Source of the DNA: Cystobasidiopsis lactophilus
Lineage: Eukaryota; Basidiomycota; Agaricostilbomycetes; Agaricostilbales; Chionosphaeraceae
Assembly (NCBI GenBank): GCA_001599975.1
Contig: BCIO01000002.1
Span: forward strand, 3,111,883 to 3,175,882
Direction of reading: 5' to 3'
DNA: 64,000 nt
A program made the position numbers and the translations under genes. Under the pieces are notes generated by a model. That model did no database searches. It saw only the letters and a program-made list of their open reading frames with translations, and was not told the origin of the DNA. Of this stretch, positions 11,168 through 21,865 are shown in pieces (position 1 is the stretch's first letter; each line of letters begins with the position of its first letter).

Positions 11168-13056
11168 TTACACTCTGTGCACCCGGGCCACCCAGTGCAC
11201 GCCAAAGACGTTCCTCGGCCAGCTGCCACCGACCACCCTGTCAAAGGCGGCGTGGGGCAAACCGAGATCGACGAGCACGAGCTGCCCGCCCGTCTTGTCC
11301 GCATCGAGGTGGGCTTTCTTGAAACAGCCGAGAGCGATGGTCATGGAGGGTCTGATGGTCCAAGTCTGTTGAGGTTGGGTCGTATCTGGGTCCAAGCCGG
11401 ACGGGAGGTCGATGGACATGGTTTGGGACGAGTTCGAGTTGGCGTACAAGGCCGCCTCGCCTTCTGCTGCTGTGCCTTTCCGCCGTTTGCCGTCGACATC
11501 GTTGTCCGCCAAGGCATCCAAAATGAAGTCCGCTGGTGACGGAAGGTCTGTCCATGGAGCAAATTCGGGATGAGACATCCATTTCCCAGCCTTCTCTGCG
11601 TGAATGGGGACAAACCTGCTATCGCCCTCACAACTCGACCGCCAGCAGCCGAAAAGAGTCTTAAATGGAACTCAAAGGCGCTGGGCCTGTTTGCTCACCA
11701 ATGACTGCAATCAGTTCTGCCACACACCGACTGGAAAGGGAGAGGAACGGACAGCGTTTCGGAGAACACCAAGGCGGTGACCGCCATGCCTTTGTTGACC
11801 AAATGGGCGCCTGCTCTGAGCGCACACTGGCCCTTCACGCCCAACCCACAGAGCATGGCCACCGTCCCTTGCCCGGCAGTCGCCAGCTTGGAGGACTGGT
11901 GCTGCTCCAACACGACTTGGGCGATGCCCCTCGCCGCGTTCTCAATCCGCTGCAGCGCATTCGGCCCCAGCTCAATGTTGGCGAGCGTGTCGACTTCCTT
12001 GGCTTCTTTCCAAGTGAGCGTGGGCAGCGAGAGGTTGGAGTCGATGGTGGCCAGCCCTTGAGTTTTCTGATTGAGGCCCAAGTTGGAGAAGCCGTTGAGA
12101 GGATTGGTTGGGGTTGAGCGTAGGATGTCGTCCTGGTCCGTGTCGTCCATCTCGGTCGAGTCGGATTCTTCAGCGTCGCCCAGTGAAGCAGAGGACAAAG
12201 GGACGGCCAAGTTGGCAGCGGCTTTGGCACGTCGGAGCTGCTCCAGAGCTTCCAAGCGCTCTTCGCCGCCGTCCAGGACGTTCTCGTGGATGCTGAGCTT
12301 GGTGTTGTATTTGTCCTGTGCGCTCTTTGCTGTTAAAATCGAGGCTCTATGACCTGGGGAGCAGGTGAACGCACGATGTTGCCTCGCTTATTGTGAGAAA
12401 CGAGCAGATTCGAAGGGTCAGATTGATCTTGCGAGCGGATCTGCTCAAACACTTTCTTCTTGTCAAATGACCTGAGCCTGTCCTCTCGCCAACCCTGCTT
12501 AGCCGAGGTCAACAGCTTAAGTAAAGGCCTTCACGGACCCTTGAGCAAAGTCAAACTCGTCGTCCATAGACGGAGCTGGAGCCAGGGTGGGCGTGGCGGT
12601 CTGGTTGGAGCCCTTGCGCTTGCTCGCCCTCCGCCTGCTCGTTCTCCCCGTCGAGTCCTCCTCGAGCGTCAAAGCGGCGCTCTCGTCTGCCTCTGAGCCT
12701 CCAGTGGTCGGCGTTTCCAGCGCCTGCTTGCGCGACTTCTTCTTGCGCACCTTGATGGCCTGCTGCTGCTGGCCTGGCGCGGCCGCCGCGACTGGGGCTG
12801 GTGCCACGGCCGCTGCAGGAGAGGGCGGGGTGACGACGGCAGCTGTGGCCGTAGCAGAGACCATCTCGAGCGACTTGACGTCCTCCCTTGAGACCATCTG
12901 GGCGGACAGGTGCGCCGTCGAGCCAGACGCCCGCTCGAGCGTCACATCCTCGAGCAGCAAGCGGCCCGTCGTCGGGTTGATCTCTGCCAAGGTGCCCACC
13001 AGCTTGCGGCCATCGTTCAAGACGACAGAAATGACGGAGCCTAAGAAGTTGGACAT
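11168..13056 (-). CDS. EDC3: Enhancer of mRNA decapping 3
   Basis: P-body scaffold that activates Dcp1/Dcp2 and binds the DEAD-box helicase Dhh1 (family knowledge). Five exons give 542 residues: 13056-12539, 12471-12375, 12315-11726, 11659-11616, 11547-11168. The N-terminal divergent Lsm domain starts MSNFLGSVISVVLNDGRKL. A low-complexity Ala/Pro and Lys linker follows. The FDF box appears across the first splice as DDEFDFAQGSFDKKKVFEQ. The C-terminal YjeF-N domain (about residues 290-542) shows GLGVKGQCALRAGAHLVNKG, then DLPSPADFILDALAD, then SIDLPSGLDPDT. The short 44-nt exon 4 encodes SAAGGRVVRAIA and was placed from the domain pattern. The gene is divergent from the four-TM gene at 13276, leaving about 220 bp of shared promoter. 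The upstream in-frame extension was rejected for that reason. Confidence 0.92.
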
Positions 13057-13275
13057 GGCCGCGTGCGGAAGCGCCTTGAAGCTCTGAATTTGAGGGCCTC
13101 CTGTGTTTACAAAACTTGGTCTGTTGGCCATTGCTCCTGTCCCACGACTCGCCTTTGCTGGCCAAGGGCTTTCATTGACATCAAACAATGGCTTTGGACG
13201 ACCGTCGCCCGCTCGAGCAGCAGCAATAGCCTTTGCACAGAGTCCAATTGAACCCGCGAACAGGAGGTCGAAGCC

Positions 13276-14928
13276 ATGGCATACCACCAGCACGGCTCCG
13301 CCTTGCGCATCGAGCAGGTCTCCCAAGACTCCTTCTCAAACCCCGAGAGCGAACAGGACCTAGGCGAGCAGCCCTCGCCGCCCCGGCGGACCTCTTTTCG
13401 GGGCTCCTCAGGCTTTGAGCGCCGCCAGCTGCCTCACTTCCCGTCTTGGACTCCCACCTGGGTCAGCGGCGGCGTCGACTCCGATGAAAGGGCCTTCACC
13501 TATCATGTGCCTCAACACCACATGAACGAATCGACGCCTTCGAGCCAGGCCTGGGTGCCAGCGACGCCTCGCTTCGAGGATCCCCCTTTCGAGCCCACCG
13601 AGCCCAACGTCAGTCGCACCTCGGGAACCAACCAGGCCCAACCACCTCGGTCTTCAAGGGCAATCTCTGAGCGGGAGCGCAGGGGCGACGGCGATGGCGG
13701 GCAAGTGTCGGACAGGACGAAAGCGCGGCGGCTGAAGATGCTCCAGAGGGAGTTCGGCGCCGACGAGGCCGCCCAGAACCCGAAAGCCAAGGCCAAGGAG
13801 GCGCGCAAGGAGGCCAAGGCGAAGAGGAAGGAGCTGGAGAATACTGTCGGCTGGGTGGACGAAAAGGGCCGGATGGTCACCCCGGGCAAGAAGAAGCGGG
13901 CGGCGTTGCGCTGGGCTGAAGGCTTGCTGGCCCTGGCTTGCTGCATTGGAAGCATCGGTGTCTTGATTGTAGGTCGATGGTGTCCCTTTGATCTCCGCGT
14001 CAGAATGCCTGACTCTGTCCGCCATATCACGCAGCTCACCAAGCCTCAAGGCAACCCGCCACCGAAGAACACTCTGCCTTGCCTCATTCTCTACGCTTTG
14101 GCGCCCATCACTCTCATAGTGCTCTTGTGGCTCTTCGTCTTCCACCCCTGCTGCTCTGGCTCCGCCCGCCGCTCGCAAAGCCCGAACGAGCACTCTGGCT
14201 TGGAGGGCATTTTCCCCATCTTCTCGTCTGGTGGCAACGGCTCGGATAGCGGCGGTGGCATGGGTTGCTGTGGTGGTCGAAAGAAGAAGAAGGAGGCGCA
14301 AGAGATGAAGCAGCGCCAGCCAGTCCAGGTCAACCTGCTCGTCGACCCGCAGATGCTCTCGCAAAGCCTGAACTCCAACCGAGGTCAGAACCCTCCTACT
14401 CCCAAGAAGAAGCGTCGTCGTCGCCGAGATGGCCGCCGCCGTCGTCGCAACGGACAAGAAGACGCATCGAGCGACAGCTCCTCGTCCTCTTCAGACGATG
14501 ATAGCGACACAAGCTCTGACCACGGATCGGTCGCTTCCTCCTTCAACATCCCCAAGGAGGATGACCTCGAGGCCCAGCTGATCAGCCCTTTCCAACAGCG
14601 ACTCAGCTTGCTGGGCAAACGCCGCGACCTGATGCGGGCCCGAAGTCGACTGGTCCGCTTGGCTGTTTTTGACGGTATCATGGTCGTCGTCTGGTTGATT
14701 ATCGGCTGCTGGGCCGCTTTCTTCGGCCAAAAGTGCCCACCTGGCCAATTTCATGGCTGGTGAGCTTCGTCTGTTTCTCACGCCCAACGAAATCACTAAC
14801 AGCAGAGAATCAGGTGCGAGGGCTACAATTCGGCTCTGGCCACTGCCTTCTTCCTCTCGGTGGCGTTTGGCGCCAGCTTGTTTCTTGACATGAAGGACTT
14901 GAAGACTTCCAAAGATCTGATCATTTAG
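13276..14928 (+). CDS. Four-TM membrane protein with charged loops, function unknown
   Basis: I do not recognise the family. Three exons give 510 residues: 13276-13968, 14035-14759, 14814-14928. The first 210 residues are polar, ending in a highly basic Ala/Lys/Glu-rich helix (AKAKEARKEAKAKRKELE) that leads into TM1 (GLLALACCIGSIGVLI). TM2 is LILYALAPITLIVLLWLFVF, followed by a Gly/Ser and GCCGGRKKKK loop that could be palmitoylated. A stretch of Lys/Arg runs then a run of Ser/Asp precedes TM3 (DGIMVVVWLIIGCWAAFFG), and TM4 is ALATAFFLSVAFGASLFL. Intron 1 is 66 nt (a multiple of three) and would extend TM1 if retained. Both ends are likely cytosolic. It shares a promoter region with EDC3. Confidence 0.82.
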
Positions 14929-15039
14929 GCATTCTTAGAAAAATCTCGTTTCTCACGGACACTCCTTTTGTACTCATAGCACTCATGGCTCGTGCAGCAA
15001 ACTCACATTCTCGCGCTATCTTGTAATGCACACGCACTC

Positions 15040-15925
15040 TCATGTCAACAGATCCATGCTGAATTCATGCTGGACGCCTTGGCCATTTGCAGTGGTTTGG
15101 CTCTGAAGCTGTTGCTGCCTGGCCTTCCCTTCCCTCTGCTTGCGTTCCTTTCGCGCCGAGGCGTCTTCCCAGACTTCTTTCACTGGCGGAGATGTCAAGT
15201 GCTGCGCCACGGCCTGGAACAATCTGTCGATCCGCGAGAAATTGTCGCGCATGCAAACATTCGCTCTGGCCACCAAGTCTTCCAGGTATTGCGCCGGCAC
15301 CAACATTTTGACGGGAGCGAGCGTGAGATTAGGCACAGCGAGGGCGACGGGCACATTCAGATGGGAGGGAGCGCTGCGAATGCCGATGGTGATGCGGCCG
15401 TTCGACCCGATGACCATCCCGGAGTTACGAAACCCAGCTTGGAGGGCAACTCGTAGCAACGCGGAAGCTCCTTCAAGGGTGCGAGACGTGATGTGCAGGA
15501 CCTGTGGCCTTCGTTCACGACCAGAGCAAAACTTCATGCGGAGACCTTTGGCTCACCATAGGCTCGAATTTGAAGTAGACGGTCCCAATCTCGTCTTCAT
15601 TCTCGAACAGCGTCTCCACTGCCACGTGTGGCCCAAAGAGCAGGGTCGGCAAGTCCTCTTTGGCACAAGAAACGGTCTCATGCGAAACGAAGAGCCAATG
15701 TCCGCTGCCTTTGCCCCCGCTTTCCTCATCGTTTTGTGCAAGAAACACGGAAATCCGGCCAGAGCAGCAAGACGTTGTAAAGTGGTCGGAAGAGCCATTG
15801 AGCAAATCGAGCAGAGGAATCAAAGGCGCATCAATGCTGCCTTTTGGCGACTTGTCGATCGCCGTCTGGGCCTCCTGTTTGAGCTGATCAAATCGATTTT
15901 GTGGCATCCTCTCGGTCCTTGGCAT
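15040..15925 (-). CDS. TYW3: tRNA wybutosine-synthesizing protein 3 (methyltransferase)
   Basis: SAM-dependent N4-methylation step in wybutosine synthesis at G37 of tRNA-Phe (family knowledge). Two exons give 276 residues: 15925-15557 and 15501-15040, with a GTGAGC...CACAG intron. Near residue 20 it has the family hallmark DKSPKGSIDAPLIPLLDLLN, then FTTSCCSGRISVF. GHWLFVSHE and VYFKFEPM|VLHITSR cross the splice, followed by ALLRVALQAGFRNSG and APSHLNVPV. The C-terminal tail is Gln/Lys-rich. I chose the ATG at 15925; the one seven codons further in would also do. The length is close to that of other TYW3 proteins. The gene is divergent from the secreted-protein gene at 16250. Confidence 0.92.
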
Positions 15926-16249
15926 GCACGGGATGGACGAGAGAGACAAAACGCGCAATTTGCGTTTTGGACTCCACCCGCCACCCGATGCTCCATCTGT
16001 GGTTTTTTACTACCGTTGACTTGCATGCTCTTCTCTTGCCTTTCGTATGCGTCTGAGACGAAGCGATCGCGCGTGCTTCAAAGCTGGGACTTTGAGCCTG
16101 GACTTCGATTAAGCTTTTCGATGGCAGCTTCTGTTGGCCTCAAAGGCCCTCTGGTGAAGGATGGATAACTTTGTCGCGAGCAAAGTAGATGTTTCTGAGC
16201 GACTAAATTATGTGCGGTCTTGCCTGCTCTTCTCTTCGCCAGACCAAAG
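15926..16249. other. Divergent promoter region
   Basis: About 320 bp between the TYW3 start (minus) and the secreted-protein start (plus). No further gene is seen. Confidence 0.5.
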
Positions 16250-17426
16250 ATGCATGCTTCAGCCTCGCTCCTTTTTGCCTCCCTGTTGATCTTGTCTCAA
16301 GGAGTACAAGCACTCAGCACCACACACTGCCAACTGATTGCAGGAGGCCAACGATGTACTACTCTTTCCTTTCCTCTGCGTGAACATGGAGCTGAGGCGG
16401 AATGAAGGCTGCAACTTTGCACGCAACCCAGACCTCGTCTGCTCTGTAACTTGCACTGATGGATACAGCGAAGTGGTCATCGGTTCGTTCCATCTTGATT
16501 CGAAGGACGACAAGGACGTTAAGGCGAATTTTGCCACCCACAGAGGGCACATCGATCTGCGCTCCATTGCCTGCTGGCAAAATCGCCATCGCCCTTACTG
16601 GGTCTACGAAAACAGTCACACAGACGAAGACGGTGTCTGGCCAGCCAACGACAAAGACAGCTACGACCACAACGACCCAGACGAATTTCAAGACCACCGT
16701 GTCTTATGCCACCACGACAGCCACTACCACGTGAGCTGCCCTCACAGCTCCTCTTCTTCAGTGCAAACATTGAACAGCATTCACACAGCGCGTCGGTGCA
16801 GCTAGTTCCTTCTGGCCTCTCCCTTTACTACGCCGTCGCGACCGACTCGACCAAAATTCCCCTTGTGAAGGTGCGTTGTGGATCTCTTCCGAGTGGTATT
16901 TCTACGCGTATAACATATGAGCTTTGCGCGAACAGTCTAGCTCCGGATCTTTGGTGGTAGGCTAGACTCCACGCTTACTTCAGTTGAAACAAATGGCTAA
17001 GGCGTTTGCAACAGCAATCTGGCAGCGCAGCAGCTGGGTCGACCGCCTCTCGCGCCGTATACTTCCAGATCCCAGTGGCCGTCAGCAGCCCCTCGTTCTA
17101 CTTGTTGGAGCGGGCCAACTTGACTCCTCAGCTGTGCCAAGCTAACTCTGCGTCCAAGCGTGAGCGTCCTGCCATAGCGTCTGGTTCTTTTTTAAAAATG
17201 ACATTGATGCCCGTGTCCAGCTGTGGTTGGCTCATTCCTGGCCGAGACCTGCTCCAATGGCTGGTTCACGCCGTCGATCTACTTCACGCTGAACCCGGCG
17301 AGCAACGAGCTGCATGCGCGCACGAGCGGCGACAACACCTTGGTCGAGTTCAATTTGTCCGCCGTTGACGGCTCCATCTCCCTGGTTGCGAGCGGCGGTG
17401 GCAATATCAAGCTCTACCTTCAATAA
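16250..17426 (+). CDS. Secreted Thr/Ser-rich protein, unknown
   Basis: I do not recognise the family. Seven exons give 273 residues: 16250-16379, 16432-16482, 16544-16730, 16789-16870, 16936-16956, 17015-17159, 17221-17426. A clear signal peptide (MHASASLLFASLLILSQGVQA) is followed by a Cys-containing segment. A Thr-rich stretch follows that alternates TKTVTQTKTVSG and TTKTATTTTTQT, a likely O-mannosylated stalk. The C-terminal 120 residues have a beta-rich look with paired cysteines (LTPQLCQANS and AETCSNGW) and the ending GSISLVASGGGNIKLYLQ. There is no GPI or TM signal, so it is probably secreted or wall-associated. Exon 5 is only 21 nt. The first junction (after 16379) is the least certain, since an alternative GT donor at 16356 is also phase 1. 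Confidence 0.72.
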
Positions 17427-17855
17427 GCGGCTCGCCACTTTTCTATACAGCCCTCTCCAAACCGTTCCAGCTACCTAACTAATACTGTGGGCTTTGTTTC
17501 TTTCAGGCTCAATGTGCAAAGGAGCTGACTGTAGAGCAGACTGACCCTCTTAGCTCACACTTCATAAACACTTCGCATTCTTTATGCCCTGTAGAGCATG
17601 TTTTCCCTAATACTATTGATCTCTGCATCCTACTGTCACTATCAAGCCAATTGAGAGCCGTGAACGACCGGGTGGCGGACGGACCACTTGTTCGCTCTGC
17701 TCTGCGAGAGCTCGCCCTGCGCCGCCGCGAAATTTCCTTGTGAGGCAGCCGACATCTCAGCTCCTTCTGTTGTGTGTTGTTGTTGTGTGTCGCGGCCCCA
17801 GAACAGCAGCAGGCGGGACTAGGCAGGCCACCAGCGCAACGCAGCACTTCACAAG
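17427..17855. other. Intergenic, promoter of LEA1
   Basis: About 430 bp between two plus-strand genes. No further gene is seen. Confidence 0.5.
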
Positions 17856-19061
17856 ATGGTCAAGCTCACGGGCGACCTGATCTTGAAGCAAGAGTCGTAC
17901 TTGAACCCAGTCAAGGACCGCGAGTTGGATCTCCGAGGTCCGTCGTTATTGCCCACTGCCTGCTTGCACGCGCCTCAACAAGCCGGGCTCCCAAAGGCTT
18001 GAACATCGCGGCGATTGAAAATTTGGGCGTCACCAAGAACCAGCTCGACTCGCTCGACCTGTGCGACAATGCGATCACCTCCCTCTCCAACCTGCCGCAG
18101 CTGCCCAGGCTCAGCTCCCTCTTGCTCGCCAACAACCCGGTCTCGTCCATCACCCCCAACCTCGCCCGCGCCTTGCCCAACCTGACTTCCCTAATTCTCA
18201 CCAATTCCCAGGTGTGTTGGCACTCCCACTACTATCAGTCACCCGCTGTCAGTGCTGATAGGATTCGATCGTGCTGCCACACAGATAAAAGAGCTGGTCG
18301 ACTTGGAGCCTTTAGCGTCGCTCAAGCGGCTCGAGTTCGTCTCCTTCCTCGGCTCGCCCATCACCCGCCACCAGCACTACCGCCACTGGCTGCTTTTCAA
18401 GTGCCCGAAAGTGCGCGTGCTCGATTTTGAAAAGGTCAAGGCCAAGGTGCGTTTGCCAAAGTACTCTATCCCGTGTGGATGATCCCAACCGGCTTCGCGC
18501 ACAGGAACGGCAACAGGCTGCCCAACTGTTCTTGACGTCCAAGGGCGAGCTGACGGCTTTGGCTCAATCCCTGTCCACGGCGACAACAACAGCGAACGGG
18601 ACGAACGGGACAAACGGGGCGAAGACGTTCTCGGTGGACGACACAACGGAGGACAAGGGGCGGTTGCTCACGCCGGAGGACCGGCAGAGGGTGAAGGAGG
18701 CCATCGAGGCCGCCACGTCGATAGAGGAGGTCCGAAGGCTGCAAAAGTCGCTCGAGCTCGGCTTTGTGCCGAGCGAGAAGGAGCTCGCCGCTTTGCGAAA
18801 AGGTGCGTTCGCGGGCCACCTCAAGTCGGGTGGATCGTTTTCTGACTTACTTTCTCGTGTATCTTGCACAGGTGCGTTGTAGAACATACAGAGAGTCCGG
18901 GGGTCTCCGTGTCTGACTTGATGTTTCTCCCTTTGCACGCGCAGGTGCGTTTGCATTCACAGTATCAGTTGACATCCTTCTGATTCAGGATACTGCTTCG
19001 CACAGGAGCCGCAGCGCCGCCGCCAGCAGCAGGAGGGGCGGACGAGATGGAGCTGGAGTAG
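17856..19061 (+). CDS. LEA1: U2 small nuclear ribonucleoprotein A' (leucine-rich repeat)
   Basis: U2A' pairs with U2B'' on stem-loop IV of U2 snRNA in the spliceosome (family knowledge). Exons 17856-17937, 17997-18211, 18285-18446, 18505-18802 and 19006-19061 give 270 residues, close to the usual 255 or so. It begins MVKLTGDLILKQESYLNPV, then ELDLRGLNIAAIENLGVT. LRR units follow (LDLCDNAITSLSNLPQLPRL, LLLANNPVSSI) and the LRR cap FLGSPITRHQHYRHWLLFKC with VRVLDF. The last part is KGAAAPPPAAGGADEMELE. The final intron (18803-19005) is built from three back-to-back intron-like units, each starting GTGCGT and ending CAG. Using only part of them changes the C-terminus after LRKG. Confidence 0.93.
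18803..19005 (+). repeat. Array of three abutting intron-like units inside LEA1
   Basis: The units are 18803-18871 (69 nt), 18872-18944 (73 nt) and 18945-19005 (61 nt). Each begins GTGCGT and ends CACAG or CGCAG. Units 1 and 2 carry a CTGAC branch-like motif, and unit 3 has TTGACATCC or CTGATTC in that zone. Each 3' splice site is joined directly to the next 5' splice site (CAG|GTGCGT) with no exon between. The whole span can be removed as one 203-nt intron or in three steps. Confidence 0.75.
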
Positions 19062-19627
19062 CTTGTGCTCTCGAGGGCCAAAGCTCTGGTTCACCCCTTG
19101 GCCTTGAAAGGTGCGCTTGAAGTCTACCCTTTGAAGCCGGAAATTTTTTTCTGACTTATCTCTTGCAATTCTTTCCTCGCACAGGTGCGTGAGAAGTCGG
19201 TCAATGTCCAGGCACCCTGATCTTGACTTTGCCGCCCCTCTTTGGCACAGGTGCGTGCGCGAGGCTCTCCCCCTATCAGACTATCCTCATCTGAGTTTGC
19301 TGCCAATTGTCCGCACAGGCACCGCACCGACGCCACCAGCAAGCGATAGCATCAGGGTTTCCTCCCGCCTAAAGCTTTGTCTTGTCCTTCGCGCTTTGAG
19401 CAGCGCCGACCCATACCTTCTTTGTAAAATTTTCCGGAGCCTCTTCCCAAGGTGTCCTAGAAACGAACAAGCCTGCTTGTGCACCACAGATTGAGCGCGC
19501 GGCCAGCACGCCTGCAAATCGGCGCGTGCAGGCTGGAGCCAGGCCTTTTTGTGCTCGCTCTGCCCGGACTCGACTTCGTCTGATTAGACAGCGTGTGTTA
19601 CACTTCTAGAGAGACAGCGCCGCCAAC
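19062..19627. other. 3' flank of LEA1 and septin promoter, no further gene
   Basis: About 570 bp. The first 290 bp hold a second, diverged copy of the LEA1 intron array and of its last exon start (see the separate entry). The remainder is pyrimidine-rich and should contain the septin promoter. Confidence 0.5.
19111..19350 (+). repeat. Second, diverged copy of the intron array and last-exon start
   Basis: The units are 19111-19184 (74 nt, GTGCGC), 19185-19250 (66 nt, GTGCGT) and 19251-19318 (68 nt, GTGCGT), again ending CACAG and abutting. The sequence before the first donor (CCTTGAAAG) resembles the exon end before the first copy (TTTGCGAAAAG). The sequence after the last acceptor (CACCGCACCGACGCCACC) resembles the true last exon (AGCCGCAGCGCCGCCGCC). 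Each element is offset from its counterpart by 306-313 bp, which fits an old tandem duplication of the 3' end of the gene. Confidence 0.6.
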
Positions 19628-21865
19628 ATGTCGAACGGCTATTCACAAGGTGAGGCTTTTGGGCTCGCTCATGCGCATCCTCCGCCCCCGACTTGCCTCT
19701 GCTTGTCCTCCCCGTTCCCGCCTCTGTCTTTGGGACAGGACACGCCCTCGCCCACGCTCCTCTGCGCTTGTTGCTTCGATTTAGGCCGCAGCCAGCCCAA
19801 AGCAGCAGAGGGAACCAGGCCAAACCCAAGCCAGTCCTGCGCGCGGACCTTCACCCTGCTCTTTGTGCTCGACACGCTGTCAACAAGCCCGTCGCTCTCC
19901 CGCCCGCTGCTCCGCCGTCTCTCGCTGCTCTGCTGCCTCTGCTTGCTGCCCTGAACCTCGACCGGGCGTTATCAGCGGCCAGAGGGGCTCCGAATTAACC
20001 TTTCCCGCAACTCACGCATTGCGCATTGATGCTGATTTCGTGTTTGCGTTTTGTTTCGTGCGAGCAGAGGCCGACATGCAGGCTCAGTATCAACCAGAGG
20101 CAGCGCCCTCCATCCCCAGCGAGCTGCCCGCCGTCAAGAGGAGGTTAGGCGGTTACGTCGGATTCGCCAATCGTGCGTGCCTCCCTTCTCATTAGCCATT
20201 CCAGACTTTTGGCTGAGGCATATTGGGCACCGCACAGTGCCCAATCAGGTCCACCGTAAAGCCACCAAGAAGGGCTTCAACTTCACAGCCAGTGCGTTTG
20301 CCTGTCACCTCTAGACCCGTCCATGTCTAAAAGGCGGTGATCCTGCACAGTGGTCGTTGGCGAGTCGGCTCTGGGCAAGTCGACGCTGATCAACACCTTG
20401 TTCGCCACCTCGCTCTATGACAAGAAGACGCCCTTGCCGCCGCACGTCGAGAAGCCGAAAACGGTGGCCATCGAGTCCATCTCTGCCGGTTCGTTTGCCC
20501 TCCTACTTGATCACCATCGTCCAACTTGTTGATCTTTTGCGTTTGGGTTGATGAACAGACATTGAGGAGAACGGCGTGCGCCTGCGGCTGACGGTGGTGG
20601 ACACGCCCGGCTACGGCGACTTTGTCAACAACGAGGAGTCCTGGCAGCCCATCCTGGCCAACATCGAGGCCCGCTTCGACAGCTACCTCGAGCAGGAGAA
20701 CCGCGTCAACCGGGCCAAGACGGTGGACAACCGGATCCACGCCCTGCTCTACTTCATCGAGCCCACCGGCCACGCGCTCAAGCAGGTCGACTTGGAGTTC
20801 ATGAAGCGCCTCCACGACAAGGTCAACCTCATCCCCGTCATCGCCAAGGCCGACACCATGACCGACGAGGAGGTCGTCGCCTTCAAGCAGAGGGTGCGCG
20901 GCGAACGACCACCTCAGAGGCTTTTCATACTAACTCTGCCGGTGGCTTTGCTATGTACAGGTCTTAGCCGACATTGCGCACAACAACATCCAAATCTTCC
21001 AAGCTCCCCAATACGACATGGAGGACGAGGAGACCATCGCGGAAAACGAGGAGATCATGGTGAGCCCGCCTTGCCTTTACCCACTCCTTCGGGGTTCAAA
21101 TGGATAAGGTATCACAGAAACGGATCCCGTTCGCTGTCGTCGGCTCAGATCAGCTGGTCGACACGCCCGATGGCCGCCGGGTCAGGGGCCGCAAGTACCC
21201 ATGGGGCGTGATCGAGGTCGACAACGAGGACCACTGTGATTTGTGAGCGCCTTGCCCAGTCCTTCTGTCTTCTTGAAAGAGGCTGATGCGGAGCATCGTT
21301 GGTCTCACAGCGTCAAGCTGCGCCAGATGCTGATTCGCACGCACATGGAGGAGCTCAAGGAGCACACCAACCTCGTCCTCTACGAGCGCTACCGGTCTTC
21401 CAAGCTCACCAGCATGGGCGTCACCCAGGACCACTCCGTCTTCAAGGAGATCAAGTGAGTTCTAGCTTGCCCCATTAGACCTCTTCAGAGAAGTGTCTGA
21501 GGGGGTCGCAAACCACAGCCCGGCGGCCAAGATGGCGGAGGAGCGCAAGGCGCACGAGATGAAGCTGGCCAAGATGGAGGCCGAGATGAAGATGGTCTTC
21601 CAGCAAAAGGTCAACGAAAAAGAGTCCAAGCTCAAGCTCTCCGAGGAGGAGCTCTACGCGCGCCACAAGGAGATGAAGGATGCGTGCGTGTCTACCTTTA
21701 CTTCATCAGTTCGATGAAGCCCTACTGATATGAAATCTGTGTTTCACGCACAGGTTGGAGAGCCAGCGACAAGACTTGCTCAACAAGAAGAGCCGCCTAG
21801 AGTCCGGCCGGCCGCTCACTCCCCCAGACCGAACCAAGAACAAGAAGGGCTTCCTCCGCAACTAA
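19628..21865 (+). CDS. CDC3: Septin, Cdc3 class
   Basis: Filament-forming GTP-binding protein at the bud neck or septum (family knowledge). Ten exons give 432 residues: 19628-19649, 20068-20172, 20238-20291, 20351-20488, 20559-20893, 20961-21059, 21118-21242, 21311-21454, 21519-21683, 21754-21865. The basic start is RRLGGYVGFANLPNQVHRKA. G1 is GESALGKST, with Ala where most septins have Gly. G3 is DTPGYGDF, G4 is AKAD, and the septin-unique element is SDQLVDTPDGRRVRGRKYPW. Next come EHTNLVLYERYRSSKL and a C-terminal coiled coil (MKLAKMEAEMKMVFQQKV). Intron 1 is 418 nt, far longer than any other intron seen here. Confidence 0.94.

Noticed and set aside
13057-13326. Upstream in-frame extension of EDC3
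   Set aside because: It would overlap the divergent gene start at 13276, and the Lsm domain begins at the ATG at 13056.
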